From the NCBI GenBank assembly GCA_002197995.1, contig NGZR01000006.1:1849001-1913000 (forward strand): a stretch of 64,000 bases of DNA, read 5' to 3'. The position numbers were made by a program, and so were the translations under genes. This document shows positions 1 through 9,821 of this stretch, piece after piece. The stretch's first letter is position 1, and each line of letters begins with the position of its first letter. The notes under the pieces are model-generated. The model was given only the letters and a program-made list of their open reading frames with translations. It had not been told where the DNA came from and did not search any database. The stretch is from Gaeumannomyces sp. JS-464. Taxonomy: Eukaryota; Ascomycota; Sordariomycetes; Magnaporthales; Magnaporthaceae.

Positions 1-381
1 TACAAATTTCGTTTTTTAATGCTTAAACGTTCGCATTATTACTAGTAGCTTTTTATCGTAAATAGGGTAGTTAAGTTCGGCCCCGTACATCGTTTCGGAA
101 AAAAACGGTGTTAAATGCCACCCGTCCTCGTGCTTTTAAAATAGCACGTTTGTTAAAACCCCGTCGAAAGCATCCGTTTCCCACCCGGGTTTACCAGTTT
201 TATTCGTATGCTAAACACTAAGGCGTATAAATAATTAGCGTTTAAACTTTTTAAAAGATTTTGCTTTTAGTTTTATTTATTTAAACGCTTCGCTTTTTTT
301 CGTTAAGCTGGTTAAAGGTTTAAAAATTTGGCTATATTTTAAAACGAATTTGCGATAAAAATTGCAAAAGCTAAAAAAAAC
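1..381 (-). pseudogene. Ty3/gypsy RT-to-RNase H segment (element A, distal part)
   Basis: Read on the minus strand from 381 downward, this continues the reverse transcriptase found at 2240-3147. After the Fot1 insertion the frame resumes with residues resembling the conserved FLGFANFYRRFI stretch of gypsy polymerases, followed by a 'P-L-T-A-L-T-K' match at the start of RNase H. Stops fall where Q and W are expected, as RIP would produce. The element runs off the left end of the window. Family assignment rests on motif recognition by eye. Confidence 0.6.
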
Positions 382-383
382 TA

Positions 384-425
384 ACGTGGTTTACAAGCGA
401 GTCGCGCATATAAGCGAATCGCGCA
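384..425 (+). repeat. Left terminal inverted repeat of the Fot1/pogo element
   Basis: Begins ACGTGGTTTACAAGCGAG and pairs with 2196-2237. The motif GCGCGACTCGCTTA (or its complement) occurs twice within each TIR, so each end carries a tandem subterminal iteration of the kind that can serve as repeated transposase-binding sites. Confidence 0.85.
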
Positions 426-509
426 CCCACACCCGACTTCCGGTTAATCGACGCGCATGCTAACTTAATAACGCCAGAAATCCATTTAAACTACTCGGAA
501 TTGTATATA

Positions 510-2100
510 TCGAACATTTTTACTTTTTCCTAACAAATGCGCGCATTATATCCGGTTTTACCGCAAATGCCACATCGCCGACGAGTCGTTATCGCTTTCC
601 TTTATTAACCCCATAATCGCGCATTTTTTACTGTAACTACCCATTTAACTTTTCCTAATCCAGGACATTACGTATTTTTTCGATAGTATGTAACCCTTTT
701 TATCGAACACGTGTTTTTTTAGCCTTCCGGGTTTATTTAATGCCTCGTTCGCCTTGCGTAGTAAAGCAACTTCGGCTTTAAAAAGGGCCACTTAATGCAT
801 AATCGAACTCGTCCTTTTCGCAAGCTGGTTTACAACCGCTAGCATAAGTAACGGAAAATTACTCCGGTAATTGGAAATCCGAGTTTTAATATGTTCGAAC
901 TGCGAAATTGCTTCCTTAGCTGTTCGCGGCGTTTTAAAAGTCCAAGGTTTGGCGTCGCTTAAAAGCTCCCGGGGGAGTTGGAATTCGTAGCTTTACATTT
1001 AGCTTTTCCAAAACCGAACCCGGATTAAAAAAAGCAAAGCTAGCCTTTCGGAAGCTTTTTCGAATGTTTTTTTCGGTTATAAAGTTAAAAAATGCCGCTT
1101 TAAACGCCGAAAAAAACTCGACCTTAATTACGTGGTTAACGTGTAACTTTATTAAGTTTTCGATTTGTTAACTGTACGCCTTTTTTAGCGGGCTAAAATA
1201 TTTAACGTAAAACGGCTAAAGAAGTAAAACGAATGCGAAGGTATGCAAAGCGTAATAATATTATGTTTTGGCAATAAAGCTTAAAATCCGTCGAGTGGTA
1301 GCTTTTATGCCCGTTTAGCACTAACAAACGATGGGACCCTTTCCTACGAGCTGCAATGTGTTTATCGAAATGCCGAATCCATTTTAAACCGAGCTCGTTC
1401 GTATTTCACCGTTAAAACTCGTTAAAATAACCCAATCGCGTGGAAAGTCGGTTTCCGAATACCAATTGGCTAAATGGTACTGCTTTTTAACGATAATAAA
1501 AAAAGGAATCGCCCAGCCGTAACAGTTAACCTTTTAAATAATTATAGCCCATTCCCGGTTGCTAAGCTAAACCAGCTTTGCTTTATTACGGCCTTCCAAT
1601 GTTATAATAACCATAACGGCGGCGATTATACTTATAAAAAAGCCGGTTTCGTCGAAGTTATAAATATCGTTATCCAAAATGCCATATTTAGCCACAATAT
1701 TCCGTATAAAGTCGAACTACGTAAAAACGAGTTTAGGATTTTCGCATTTGGCCTTTTAGTAATCGTACTTTCGAATTTAGCGCGTGCCGAGCTTTGCGCG
1801 GCGCTTAACGAAGTTCGCGACCTAGTTTTTGCTAACGACGCCCGCGTCGCGTTTAGCGAGCAGTCGGTTGGCTATATTTTTAATACCAAAAGGCCGGGGA
1901 GGGAATGCTCGCGAATTTAGCTTAAGTATATATTTAACAAGCGCTTTTTTTTCGGATTCCGTTAATTTCCGTAATTTAGGCATGCTGTCGCGTCGAGCAG
2001 GTCGGCCGGCGCGTCGGTCGCGCAATGTGGATTTAGGAATATCGTAAATTTTAGCCGCCGAACGCAAACTTAATCCCCGATTAAATTGGATTGCCTGCAT
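510..2100 (-). pseudogene. Pogo/Fot1 transposase (HTH-psq, CENP-B HTH, DDE), RIP-killed
   Basis: Cut-and-paste transposase. From the ATG at 2100 the open part (92 residues) has a psq-type helix-turn-helix (RSAAKIYDIPKSTLRDR) and the start of a CENP-B-like second HTH. The same frame continues past RIP stops. A TAG at 1819-1821 replaces the expected Trp before V-A-N-F-V-K-R-R. The conserved block NFDETGF with the first catalytic Asp is readable near 1640-1720. A 'LVLNGHKSYHS' block near 1300 resembles the second DDE region, with N where D is usual. The C-terminus near 535-585 reads RRCGICGKTGYNARIC, the small zinc-knuckle-like tail typical of fungal pogo transposases. Many in-frame stops make it non-functional. 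Confidence 0.85.
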
Positions 2101-2195
2101 AGCGAAAACAATTTTAGCTTTTTTCGATATCGATTTTATTTGTGGTTGTTAAGAAATTAAGGTTGGAAGTAGGAAACGCGTGTCGCATTGGAAAA

Positions 2196-2237
2196 TGCGC
2201 GACTCGCTTATGTGCGCGACTCGCTTATAAACTACGT
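2196..2237 (-). repeat. Right terminal inverted repeat of the Fot1/pogo element
   Basis: Reverse complement of 384-425 except for four transitions (two consistent with RIP on each side). TA follows at 2238-2239. Confidence 0.85.
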
Positions 2238-2239
2238 TA

Positions 2240-3147
2240 AACCTTTTTTAACAACTTTAAAGCTTCTTAATTTTTTATTATTAAAATTTTTTTAAAGTTA
2301 ACTTTAACTCCGGATATTTTAATAATAAAGTTTAAAAACTTCGTTTTTTCGACGTAAAACTCGCATTTTTTCAAATTGGTTTAAAAACCGGCCTTTTATA
2401 ACTTTCGCAGCATTTTAAACACGTGCTTTGGGTATTGCTTTAAAATCGACGACTAAATAATAATATCGTCGATATAAACGGAGTAAAAGTCGTTTAAATA
2501 TTTTATTAAAGTGCTATTAATAAACTTTTAAAACGTTGTTAAGCCGTTTGTAAACTTAAAAAGCATTACGTTATATTTAAAAGTTTCGTAACGCGTGCGA
2601 AAGGTCGTTAATTTTTTAGCTTTTAACTTTATTTAAATTTTGTAAAAAGCTTAGCAAATATTTATTTTAATAAAAAACTTAACGCCCGATATCCTAGCTA
2701 AAATTTCTTCGATTAAGGGAATAAACACACGTTTTTTTTAATTATTCCATTAAGTTTTTTATAATTTACGCACAATTGTAAACTACCGTCCGCTTTTTTC
2801 GCAAATAAAATGGGTACGGCAAAAAATTCATTACTGGTTTCGATAAACCCTTTATGCAAATTATCGGTAATGTATTACCGATATGCTTTTAACTTTTCGG
2901 CCGATATTTTATATAGCGGGAAATAACTTAGCTCGCTAGCGTCGCGTCCTTTTTTTTAATTTAATTTAATCGTTAATTTTAACGCGAAGCGGTAAAAATT
3001 GGTTAAATTTCGCTTTACTAAATACGTTTAGCATTTCGTGGTATTCGAAAAGCATTAATATTTTTGCTCGTTATCGGAGCTTTTTTTTATCGTGCGGTAT
3101 TAACTTTCGATTTTTTTAATTATTTTTTTTACTTTCGATAAGCCGGT
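2240..3147 (-). pseudogene. Ty3/gypsy reverse transcriptase (element A, middle part)
   Basis: Reverse transcriptase of an LTR retrotransposon. On the minus strand the order is: an EYHEMLNVFSKAKFN block near 3020, then 'FFAVPILFAKKADGS' near 2830, 'IPLIEEILARI' near 2700, and the catalytic YIDD box near 2465-2475. 'KKCEFYVEKTKFL' follows near 2340. These are standard gypsy RT landmarks. Trp and Gln positions are stops. The 5' side is cut by a solo LTR at 3148-3575 and the 3' side by the Fot1 element. Confidence 0.8.
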
Positions 3148-3575
3148 TGTTACAATTAAAGGTTTGCTTTTAAAGTAAGGCACTTCGGGTGTGGAAAGGA
3201 TAATATCGTTAATGCTAGTAAATAAAGGAACACGTAATTTAAAAGGACAATTTAATTGCTTGTTTTAAAAAATACGTAAAAGCTAACTTAAGTTAATTAA
3301 TGCCGAAGTTTTAATTAAAACTATTTAAAATAATAAAAAAATCCATCCTTTATATACACGTTATTCGTTCCAAATAATTTTTTTAAATTTGTCGCTTTGT
3401 TTTTAACTATTATAAATTTATAAATCCCGTTTGGATTTATCGCTTTGTTTTTGGCTATTATAAATTTATAAATCCCGTTTAAACCACGTGATTTCACGTG
3501 TTTTAACGCGGGGTAAAAGCACTATTTAACGCTTTCCCGTCCTGTTATTTTAAAGCTTACATGCTAGTTGTAACA
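3148..3575. repeat. Solo LTR (repeat family R, copy 1) inside element A
   Basis: A 428-bp segment starting TGTTACAATTAAAGG and ending GTTGTAACA, the TG...CA form of LTRs. It recurs at 8252-8695 and 22980-23437. The flanks are CCGGT (3143-3147) and CTAGT (3576-3580), a 5-bp duplication differing by two transitions as RIP would cause. Removing it joins the element A frame on the minus strand. The 3' half has tandem units of roughly 40-57 bp built around AAATTTATAAATCCC. Confidence 0.72.
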
Positions 3576-3580
3576 CTAGT

Positions 3581-6480
3581 TAATTTTAAATAAACTGGTT
3601 ATTATTAAAAGAGCTTCGTGCCGCGTAGCGATTTGCATTAAACTTATTGCATTAATAAAAGCGGTATTAACCGCGCGGTTTTTATATTAATTTACAGCGT
3701 TTTTTTTTAAAGTGTACTTTTTATGCGCGTTTTTTTAAACTTAAACTTTTAACTAATTTTACACCTTATTAAAGCTTGGTTTTCCCGCGGCGGAAATAAA
3801 GTTTTTAATCGGGGATAAGGTTTATGTTAAAGTTTAAAGCCTTTTATTTTACTTTAACCGTAATCGCGATTTTAGCTTCGAACTAGCGGTAGGTTAAAGT
3901 ATTAGCTTTGTTAGTAGTGTTTTTAATAAAAGCTTTTTACTAGTTAAAAGTTCCTAAAAAATCGCTTTTAGCTTATTAATATATCGCCGCATTTTGGATA
4001 GCGCATTTTTGCCGTTTTTTTTCCTTTTTATTTTCCGCTTTTATTAAAGCCTTTTTTTAGCAAACCTTTTTATCGTAAAACATTTATAAACAGCGGGTTA
4101 GCGTAAAAAAGTTATTTACCGCGATATTTCGTAACTCGGGGGTTAAAAAGTTAACGTTGTTATTAAATAAAAATTTCCATTATTAATAGTTAAAAAATAT
4201 CGTAACTTTTTAAAAACTTTAATCCGATTATTAAATTTTGCTTTATATTTAAAACTAGTAAAGGAACGTTATAAAAGTTTAGCGTTAAATTTGGAATGTG
4301 CGATTACTGCCACGTTTACCGTTTATACTTCTTTTTCGTATAATTTCTAATTCTTTATAAAATAAATGTTAAAACAAGCAATTTTAAATAATTTTTTTTC
4401 GCTTTTTTTACTTTGCGTAGGTTTACGAAAAAGTAACTATTTGCTCCCGTATTAATAAACTTTATATAAAAAATCCATTAAGCGAAATGGTAATTAAAAG
4501 CGTAAACGAATTGCCGTTTAAATATTTTAAAAAAAAGTTAAAAAGTAACTGTTTTTTTTTATAGTTTTCCGTTATACCAACACGTTTTTTAAAAAAAGTT
4601 CACTTTTTTAAAATCGTTAATTTTTTAACTCGGTTTTATTACCGCTGGTTTTTATTAAAACGCATTTTATTTGGTTTAAACGAGTAATGGTTAATTAGGA
4701 TTTCGTTAATTCGGGCTTTATTAATGTTTTATCGCGCGAAAAGCATTCGCCTGTGTAATATCCGGTTTTTTTTGCAATTAAAACAGTGTTTTTTTTAAAA
4801 AGCGGCCTATTTTTTTTTGCAAGGTAAGCGAATAGCGGCATTTATTGCAAAGGTTTATAAAAGTTTATTAAGAAATTTTAAATTTAAATTACGGACTGCT
4901 TTTATATGTTACTTTTTTTTCCTTTAATTGCGGTTTTGTTTTTTACGCATTTGCTTACATTAAAAGGAAAACTCTTATATTTATTAATAAATTTTTAAAT
5001 ATACGCTTAATTAATATACTTTCGAATAATTTAAATTTAAAAGTTAAACGTAAAACGGTTGTAAATTTGGCGCTTTTAATTCGTTCGAAAAACTTTGCAT
5101 TTTTTAACGAAACGCATAAAATCGTTTTTAAAATTAAAAAATTTATTTCCGGTTTTTATAATTAGCTTTTTAAAATTATATAAATTTTAACTTTTACGTT
5201 TTTATTATAATACTTTTTTAAAAAATGGCTTATTAGCTTATCGTAAATACGAAAACCATCGGGGTAAATGTTTTAAATATAAGCAGTAATACTAAAACCG
5301 CTCGATTTGTTAAACGGCTAAACACGTAAACGAACTTTTTAAAATCGGTTTACTTTTTTTTTTTAATTTAAATTTTGTTTTTACTAATCGGTGTTAATAT
5401 TTAAAGTTACTTTATCCGTAGCGGGGTTTTCGTAAAACTCCGGGGCATTTTTTTTATTTTAGGCTTTTAAGTTTAATTTATATTTAAATCGGGGTTTAAC
5501 CGCGTCGCGCTATTAATTGCTCCGCGCAATTAACTAGCGTGGCATTTTTAATTGCTATAGTATTTTGCAAAACTACCATTTGGTTTATAAATTCGTTACT
5601 TCGTTATTAGTTTTTTAAATCCGTTAAAGCTAACGGCGAAATCGGGCAAATATAATTTCGGGTTTTTTTTATTAAAGCATTTTACTTATAAATAAACCAT
5701 TTAAATTATGTGAATAAAATTTTTAACGAGCTTATAAAACTTTAAAACCAGTATATAAAAGGTTTTTTAAACAATTAAACGGAGTTTTAATTCCCGGTAT
5801 ATTACTTTTAAGTAATCCTTAACCATTGTTTAAAATTATCCCTAAATTAGCAAGCTTTTAAAGTTAAATTAACAATTTTGCCGTTTTTTAACATTAATCG
5901 AAAAAAAATGCTACATTTTCGTTTTTATTTTTCGATTTGCCCGTTAAAATTGTTAAACCGTTAACTTTAAAATGCAAGTCGTTTTTTTAAATTCTTACAA
6001 GTAAAAGTATATTTCGGTTCGTTTAGTTTATCGGTAACCTTTTCTTTATACTTTTCGTAAATTAAAAGGATTTTTTTTCGTCGTCGTTATTCCTATTGTC
6101 CGCCGTAATCGTAATCGCAAATTGCGGAACTCCTTTTACATTTTAATAAGTGTTTTGCTAATAAATCGCTAGCAGCAACTTTTGCTGCTTATCGGATTAA
6201 AAAAAGCTTTTTTTAGCTTTTTTAAAACGAAACGCATTTGCTTTTTCGCTTTTTAAGCGCGCTTTTCGCGCTTAGTAGCGAATATAACCATGGTAGTCGT
6301 TTTTGGGTAATCGCAAAGCTAATCGCCCAATTCGTTTAACTTGTTAATTTATTTCGGTAAGATATTTTAAAGGCTTTTCGAAATAGTAAAACCGTTATTC
6401 GAGCTTTAAATAATGTAATAAAACGATAAAAACCTAAGTAAAGCTATAATATACCTTTTATTATTATTACAATTTAAAGC
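3581..6480 (-). pseudogene. Ty3/gypsy protease and Gag region (element A, proximal part)
   Basis: Continues element A upstream of the RT. Immediately right of the solo LTR the minus strand reads an uninterrupted 'INAISLMQIATRHEALL' stretch resembling the protease-RT linker. Near 4745-4790 a degraded zinc knuckle (C-F-N-C, then Y in place of His, then C) appears once a one-base slip in an A-run is allowed. This suggests the end of Gag. The rest is too RIP-damaged to divide, and the right boundary (about 6480) is approximate. No matching 5' LTR was found by eye. Confidence 0.45.
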
Positions 6481-6639
6481 TAAAAAAGTAAAAACACATG
6501 CGCGTCGCGAACCGTGCGTATAAAAAATTAGTATAACATTCGATAGTTTTTTAATTAAGTAATTTTAAAGCCATTTTTACAGTTATAACTTAAACGTTTG
6601 TTAAAGCCGGCTGTGTTATAAAATCGATAATTTATTATT

Positions 6640-7440
6640 TTTAAAAGAATAAATAAATAAAACGAACGAACTAAACTATAAAACAGTATTTACGTTATTA
6701 CGTTAATTATAAATAAAACAATTAAGTATAATTACTTTTTATATACATAATTCGCGTATAACAATTTATATACGAAAGTATAAAAACCACACGCCGTTTT
6801 TTACAAACTACGGGTTTACGCTTATAACGTACGGAAAACCTAAAAAAAGGAATACGCTTTAACAGCGGAAATTTAAGTAAAAAAGCTTATTAAACTATAT
6901 AAACACTTTTAAATAAAGCTGGAAAAGCTACGGCACCGAATAACTATTTAAATAAAAAAAAAGATCGAAAACTGATTTTGAAAAAAAGGAACAGCGTTTA
7001 TCTTTTTAAACGAAACATTAAAATAAAACGACCAAATAATAAATTAAACCATAAAAAACTGGAACTTTTTAAAATGCTGAAAAAAATTTCGAACGTTAAT
7101 TACGAATTTCGGTTATTACCGATTATAAAATCCCACCCGGTTTTTCACGTTTCCCTATTTAAACCAGCACTATTTAGCACGGAAAACAACGAGTTAATAA
7201 AAGTTAACTTAAAATAAAAATACGAAATTAAAAAAATCCTAAGCGAAAATGTAATTAACGGAATTAAACATTACTTAGTTAAATGGGTAAAGTACGGGGT
7301 TAAAAAAAGCATTTAAAAGGAAAAAACCAACTTTAAAAAGCATTAAAAGCTTTTAAAAAGTACTAACGAAAAGCTTTAAAAAAAAGTTAACTTTTATATT
7401 AAAACTCGGGCTTCGACTCGAAACCCCACGCTAAAATAGG
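6640..7440 (+). pseudogene. Gypsy integrase C-terminus plus chromodomain (element C fragment)
   Basis: The plus strand encodes the end of a chromovirus polymerase. The integrase C-terminal block 'VYLFKRNIKIKRPNNKLN' is followed by 'HPVFHVSLFKPA' (7130-7170). A chromodomain then starts with 'KYEIKKILSENVINGIKHY' and 'LVKWVKYG', with a stop replacing the Trp of the TWEP motif. Chromodomains of this class guide insertion to heterochromatin. Upstream RT is not visible on this strand, so this is a 3' fragment. A related fragment in the opposite orientation lies at 9822-10450. Confidence 0.7.
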
Positions 7441-8251
7441 AACTTACTAAAACCGAGTAAAGTTAAAAAAACTCGAATCGTGGTTAACCCGAAGTTAGCC
7501 CAACTTGGAAATAACGGAAGGAAGTTAGGAATTAGCGAACTTAAAAAAGCAATAAAGGTTTGCTCGGCGGCTTTTTTAACCTCCTTTCGCCTAATACGCT
7601 CCAGCTTTTCCACAAAGTTAATACCGCGGCGGATCGCTCGCGTAAGCTTTTTACGCTATTGCTTTTTTTATTTTTATAAACGCTCGATTTTAGCGTTTAT
7701 AAAACGACGTTCCTTTTTTGCAACCTTTAACTTTACCTTTACACGGGCGTGCTAAATATTATAAATACGATAGTGTTTAGGCGAAAAACCTAATATATCG
7801 CAACGTAAACGATTAAAACGGACATACCGCTCGCAGCGAAAGTAATCCGCAAAAAACGCGTTGTATTAAACGAAACCGTTAACCTCGCAATTAAAATAAA
7901 AAGGCATGGAAATAACAGTACGAATAATAAAAAAAAGGAAATTGTTACAACGAATAATCGAGGGTGAAAACGACGACGGTTTCCGCTTTTGCACCCGACT
8001 AAACATCCTATTAAGTAAAAAAAGGACGAAGGGATGGTAAAGAAAAGTACTTACTATTAACGAAAAGAAAGGGTAGCAAATATAGCTAAAAGAATTTAGC
8101 TTAAAAAGGGAAACCTAATGTTACGACTAGCATACAAGCCTTAAAAAAAGAAAAGCTTATAAAGGCAAGTAATATACAAGTAAAAGGAAAAGCACATTTA
8201 CCCCGCATCCTATTATTACGTGCTTTTAAAAATAATATATCCGATATAATA
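7441..8251 (+). other. Post-chromodomain gypsy tail, degraded
   Basis: No intact gene. The plus strand keeps a 91-codon open stretch at 7480-7755 that probably continues the C-terminal extension of element C (N-P-K-L-A-Q-L-G-N-N-G-R), but it matches nothing I recognise. The remainder is RIP-type AT-rich DNA up to the next LTR-like repeat. Confidence 0.35.
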
Positions 8252-8695
8252 TGTTACAATTAGGGGTTTGCTTTTAAAGTAAGGCATTTTGGGGTTAAAA
8301 AGGACAGTTTCGCTAATGCTAGTAAATAAAAGAATACGTAACTTAAAAGGATAATTTAATTGCTTGCCTTAAAAAATGCTTAAAAGCTAACTTAAATTAA
8401 TTAATGCTAAAGCTTTAGTTAAAACTACTTAAAACAATAAAAAATCCATTTTTTATATACACATTGCTTTTTTTAATAGTTTTTTAAATTTATTACTTTG
8501 TTTACAAATTTATAAATCCCTTTTAGATTTATCGCTTTGGTTATAAATCCACAAATCTTTTTAAATTTGTCGTTTTACTTACAAATTTATAAATCCTTTT
8601 AATTACGTGGTTTTACGTAACTTAATAAAGGGCAAAAGCACCGTTTAAAGCCCTTCCTATTTTGCTATTTTAAAGCTTATATGCTGGTTGTAACT
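8252..8695. repeat. LTR-like repeat (family R, copy 2)
   Basis: About 444 bp, aligned end to end by eye with 3148-3575. It starts TGTTACAATTAGGGG and ends GGTTGTAAC. It shares the internal AAATTTATAAATCC tandem units. No convincing target duplication is visible, so it may be a truncated solo LTR or the 3' LTR of element C. Confidence 0.6.
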
Positions 8696-9821
8696 TTAAG
8701 TCCCCCTTTTTAAACTAAATCTTTTTAGCTATGTTTTATCGCCCTGCTTTTTATTAATGGTAAATACTTTTTTTTACCATTTTCCATCCCTTTTTTATCC
8801 TAATAAAATGTTTAATCGGGTGCGAAAACGTCCTTTTGCGAAAAAAAACCTTTTAACGTAAAAACTTATGTATTTAAATCGTTTTTTTGCCATTAAAATG
8901 CCTTTTTACTTTTTTATTACGACGTTTTAAAGCGTAAAAAGTGTAAAGCCTTTTTTTAAAACTCGTTTCGGTGCGTGAAATGTTTCGGTTAAAACCGTTT
9001 TAATTGCGACATTTTAAGTTCTTCGCTTAAGCAATTTCGTTTTATCGGTTTTTAATACTAACAAATAAAAGCAAAAGTTAAACCGATAAAAAAAAGCGCC
9101 GCGTTTTAAATAATAAATTCGAGCGTTTGCGAAAATAAAAAAAGCATGGTTTAAAAAAAAATGCGTGCAATCCGTCGTGGCATTAACGTTATAAAGGAAT
9201 TGGAACGTGTTAAACGGGAGGAAGCCGACCGGGAGGCTTATTAAATTGCCTCGCAGCTTAGGCCATTCGTAGCTCCTGCCGTTTTTTTCAACTGGCAAAT
9301 GCCCGGGGTTAATCCTAATTTAAACCTGTTTGCCTTTTTTAACTCTCGTAAATTGTTCCCTTTTTTAACGCTTTTATAAAACCCGTAATACATTGGGTGT
9401 AGTTTTAATCCTTTTTTACCGAAGTTGCAAGTTTAATTTTTAGCGGGTTCGTTTATTATAATAATATTATCGCCCGCTGGTGGTGCTATTATAATAGTGC
9501 TTTTTTTTAACCGTTCGTAATAAACCTTTTTGCCCTATTTGGTTTTAATAAGCCGTGCTTTTTTTAATAATTTCCTTAGGTTTATAGCATATTAAGTGTA
9601 GCTTTAGTTTTTTTGCCGAGGTTTCGGGTTTAAATCCCGGCACGACCATTGCTAAAAACTTAATTATTAACTTTTCGGCGATTAGTTTCCTAGCTATTTT
9701 TGCTTTTGCTAACCTTTTTATAAATGCTTCCGCCGATATTTCGCTAAAGCTTCCTAGCAATTTATAAGGTTAGCTTTTTTTTCTCACGTGTTTTTTTCGT
9801 AGCCGTATCCTTTTCATTTAA
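8696..9821. other. AT-rich intergenic relic with short coding-like patches
   Basis: No gene. On the plus strand at about 9155-9350 a stop-poor patch (M-R-A-I-R-R-G-I-N-V-I-K-E-L-E-R) looks like former coding sequence but is unidentified. Around 9580-9645 a T-arm-like string ends in CGACCA (see rejected items). Two loosely similar segments lie at about 9380-9450 and 9580-9640. Confidence 0.3.

Larger units (their letters stand above)
384..2237 (-). mobile_element. Complete Fot1/pogo-type DNA transposon (element B), RIP-inactivated
   Basis: An 1854-bp element bounded by 42-bp terminal inverted repeats (384-425 and 2196-2237). The repeats differ at only four positions, all transitions. It is flanked by a TA duplication (382-383 and 2238-2239), the target preference of the Tc1/mariner/pogo superfamily. 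Inside is a single transposase reading frame on the minus strand. Length, TIRs and transposase domains match fungal Fot1/Pot-like pogo elements. It sits inside a gypsy RT gene (element A). Confidence 0.88.

Noticed and set aside
9578..9648. tRNA-like 3' end (GGGTTTAAATCCCGGCACGACCA) and TAGCTTTAG resembling an A box
   Set aside because: The A-box to B-box spacing is about 28 nt, too short for a tRNA (about 44). No anticodon or acceptor stem pairs properly. At best a decayed tRNA-derived repeat.
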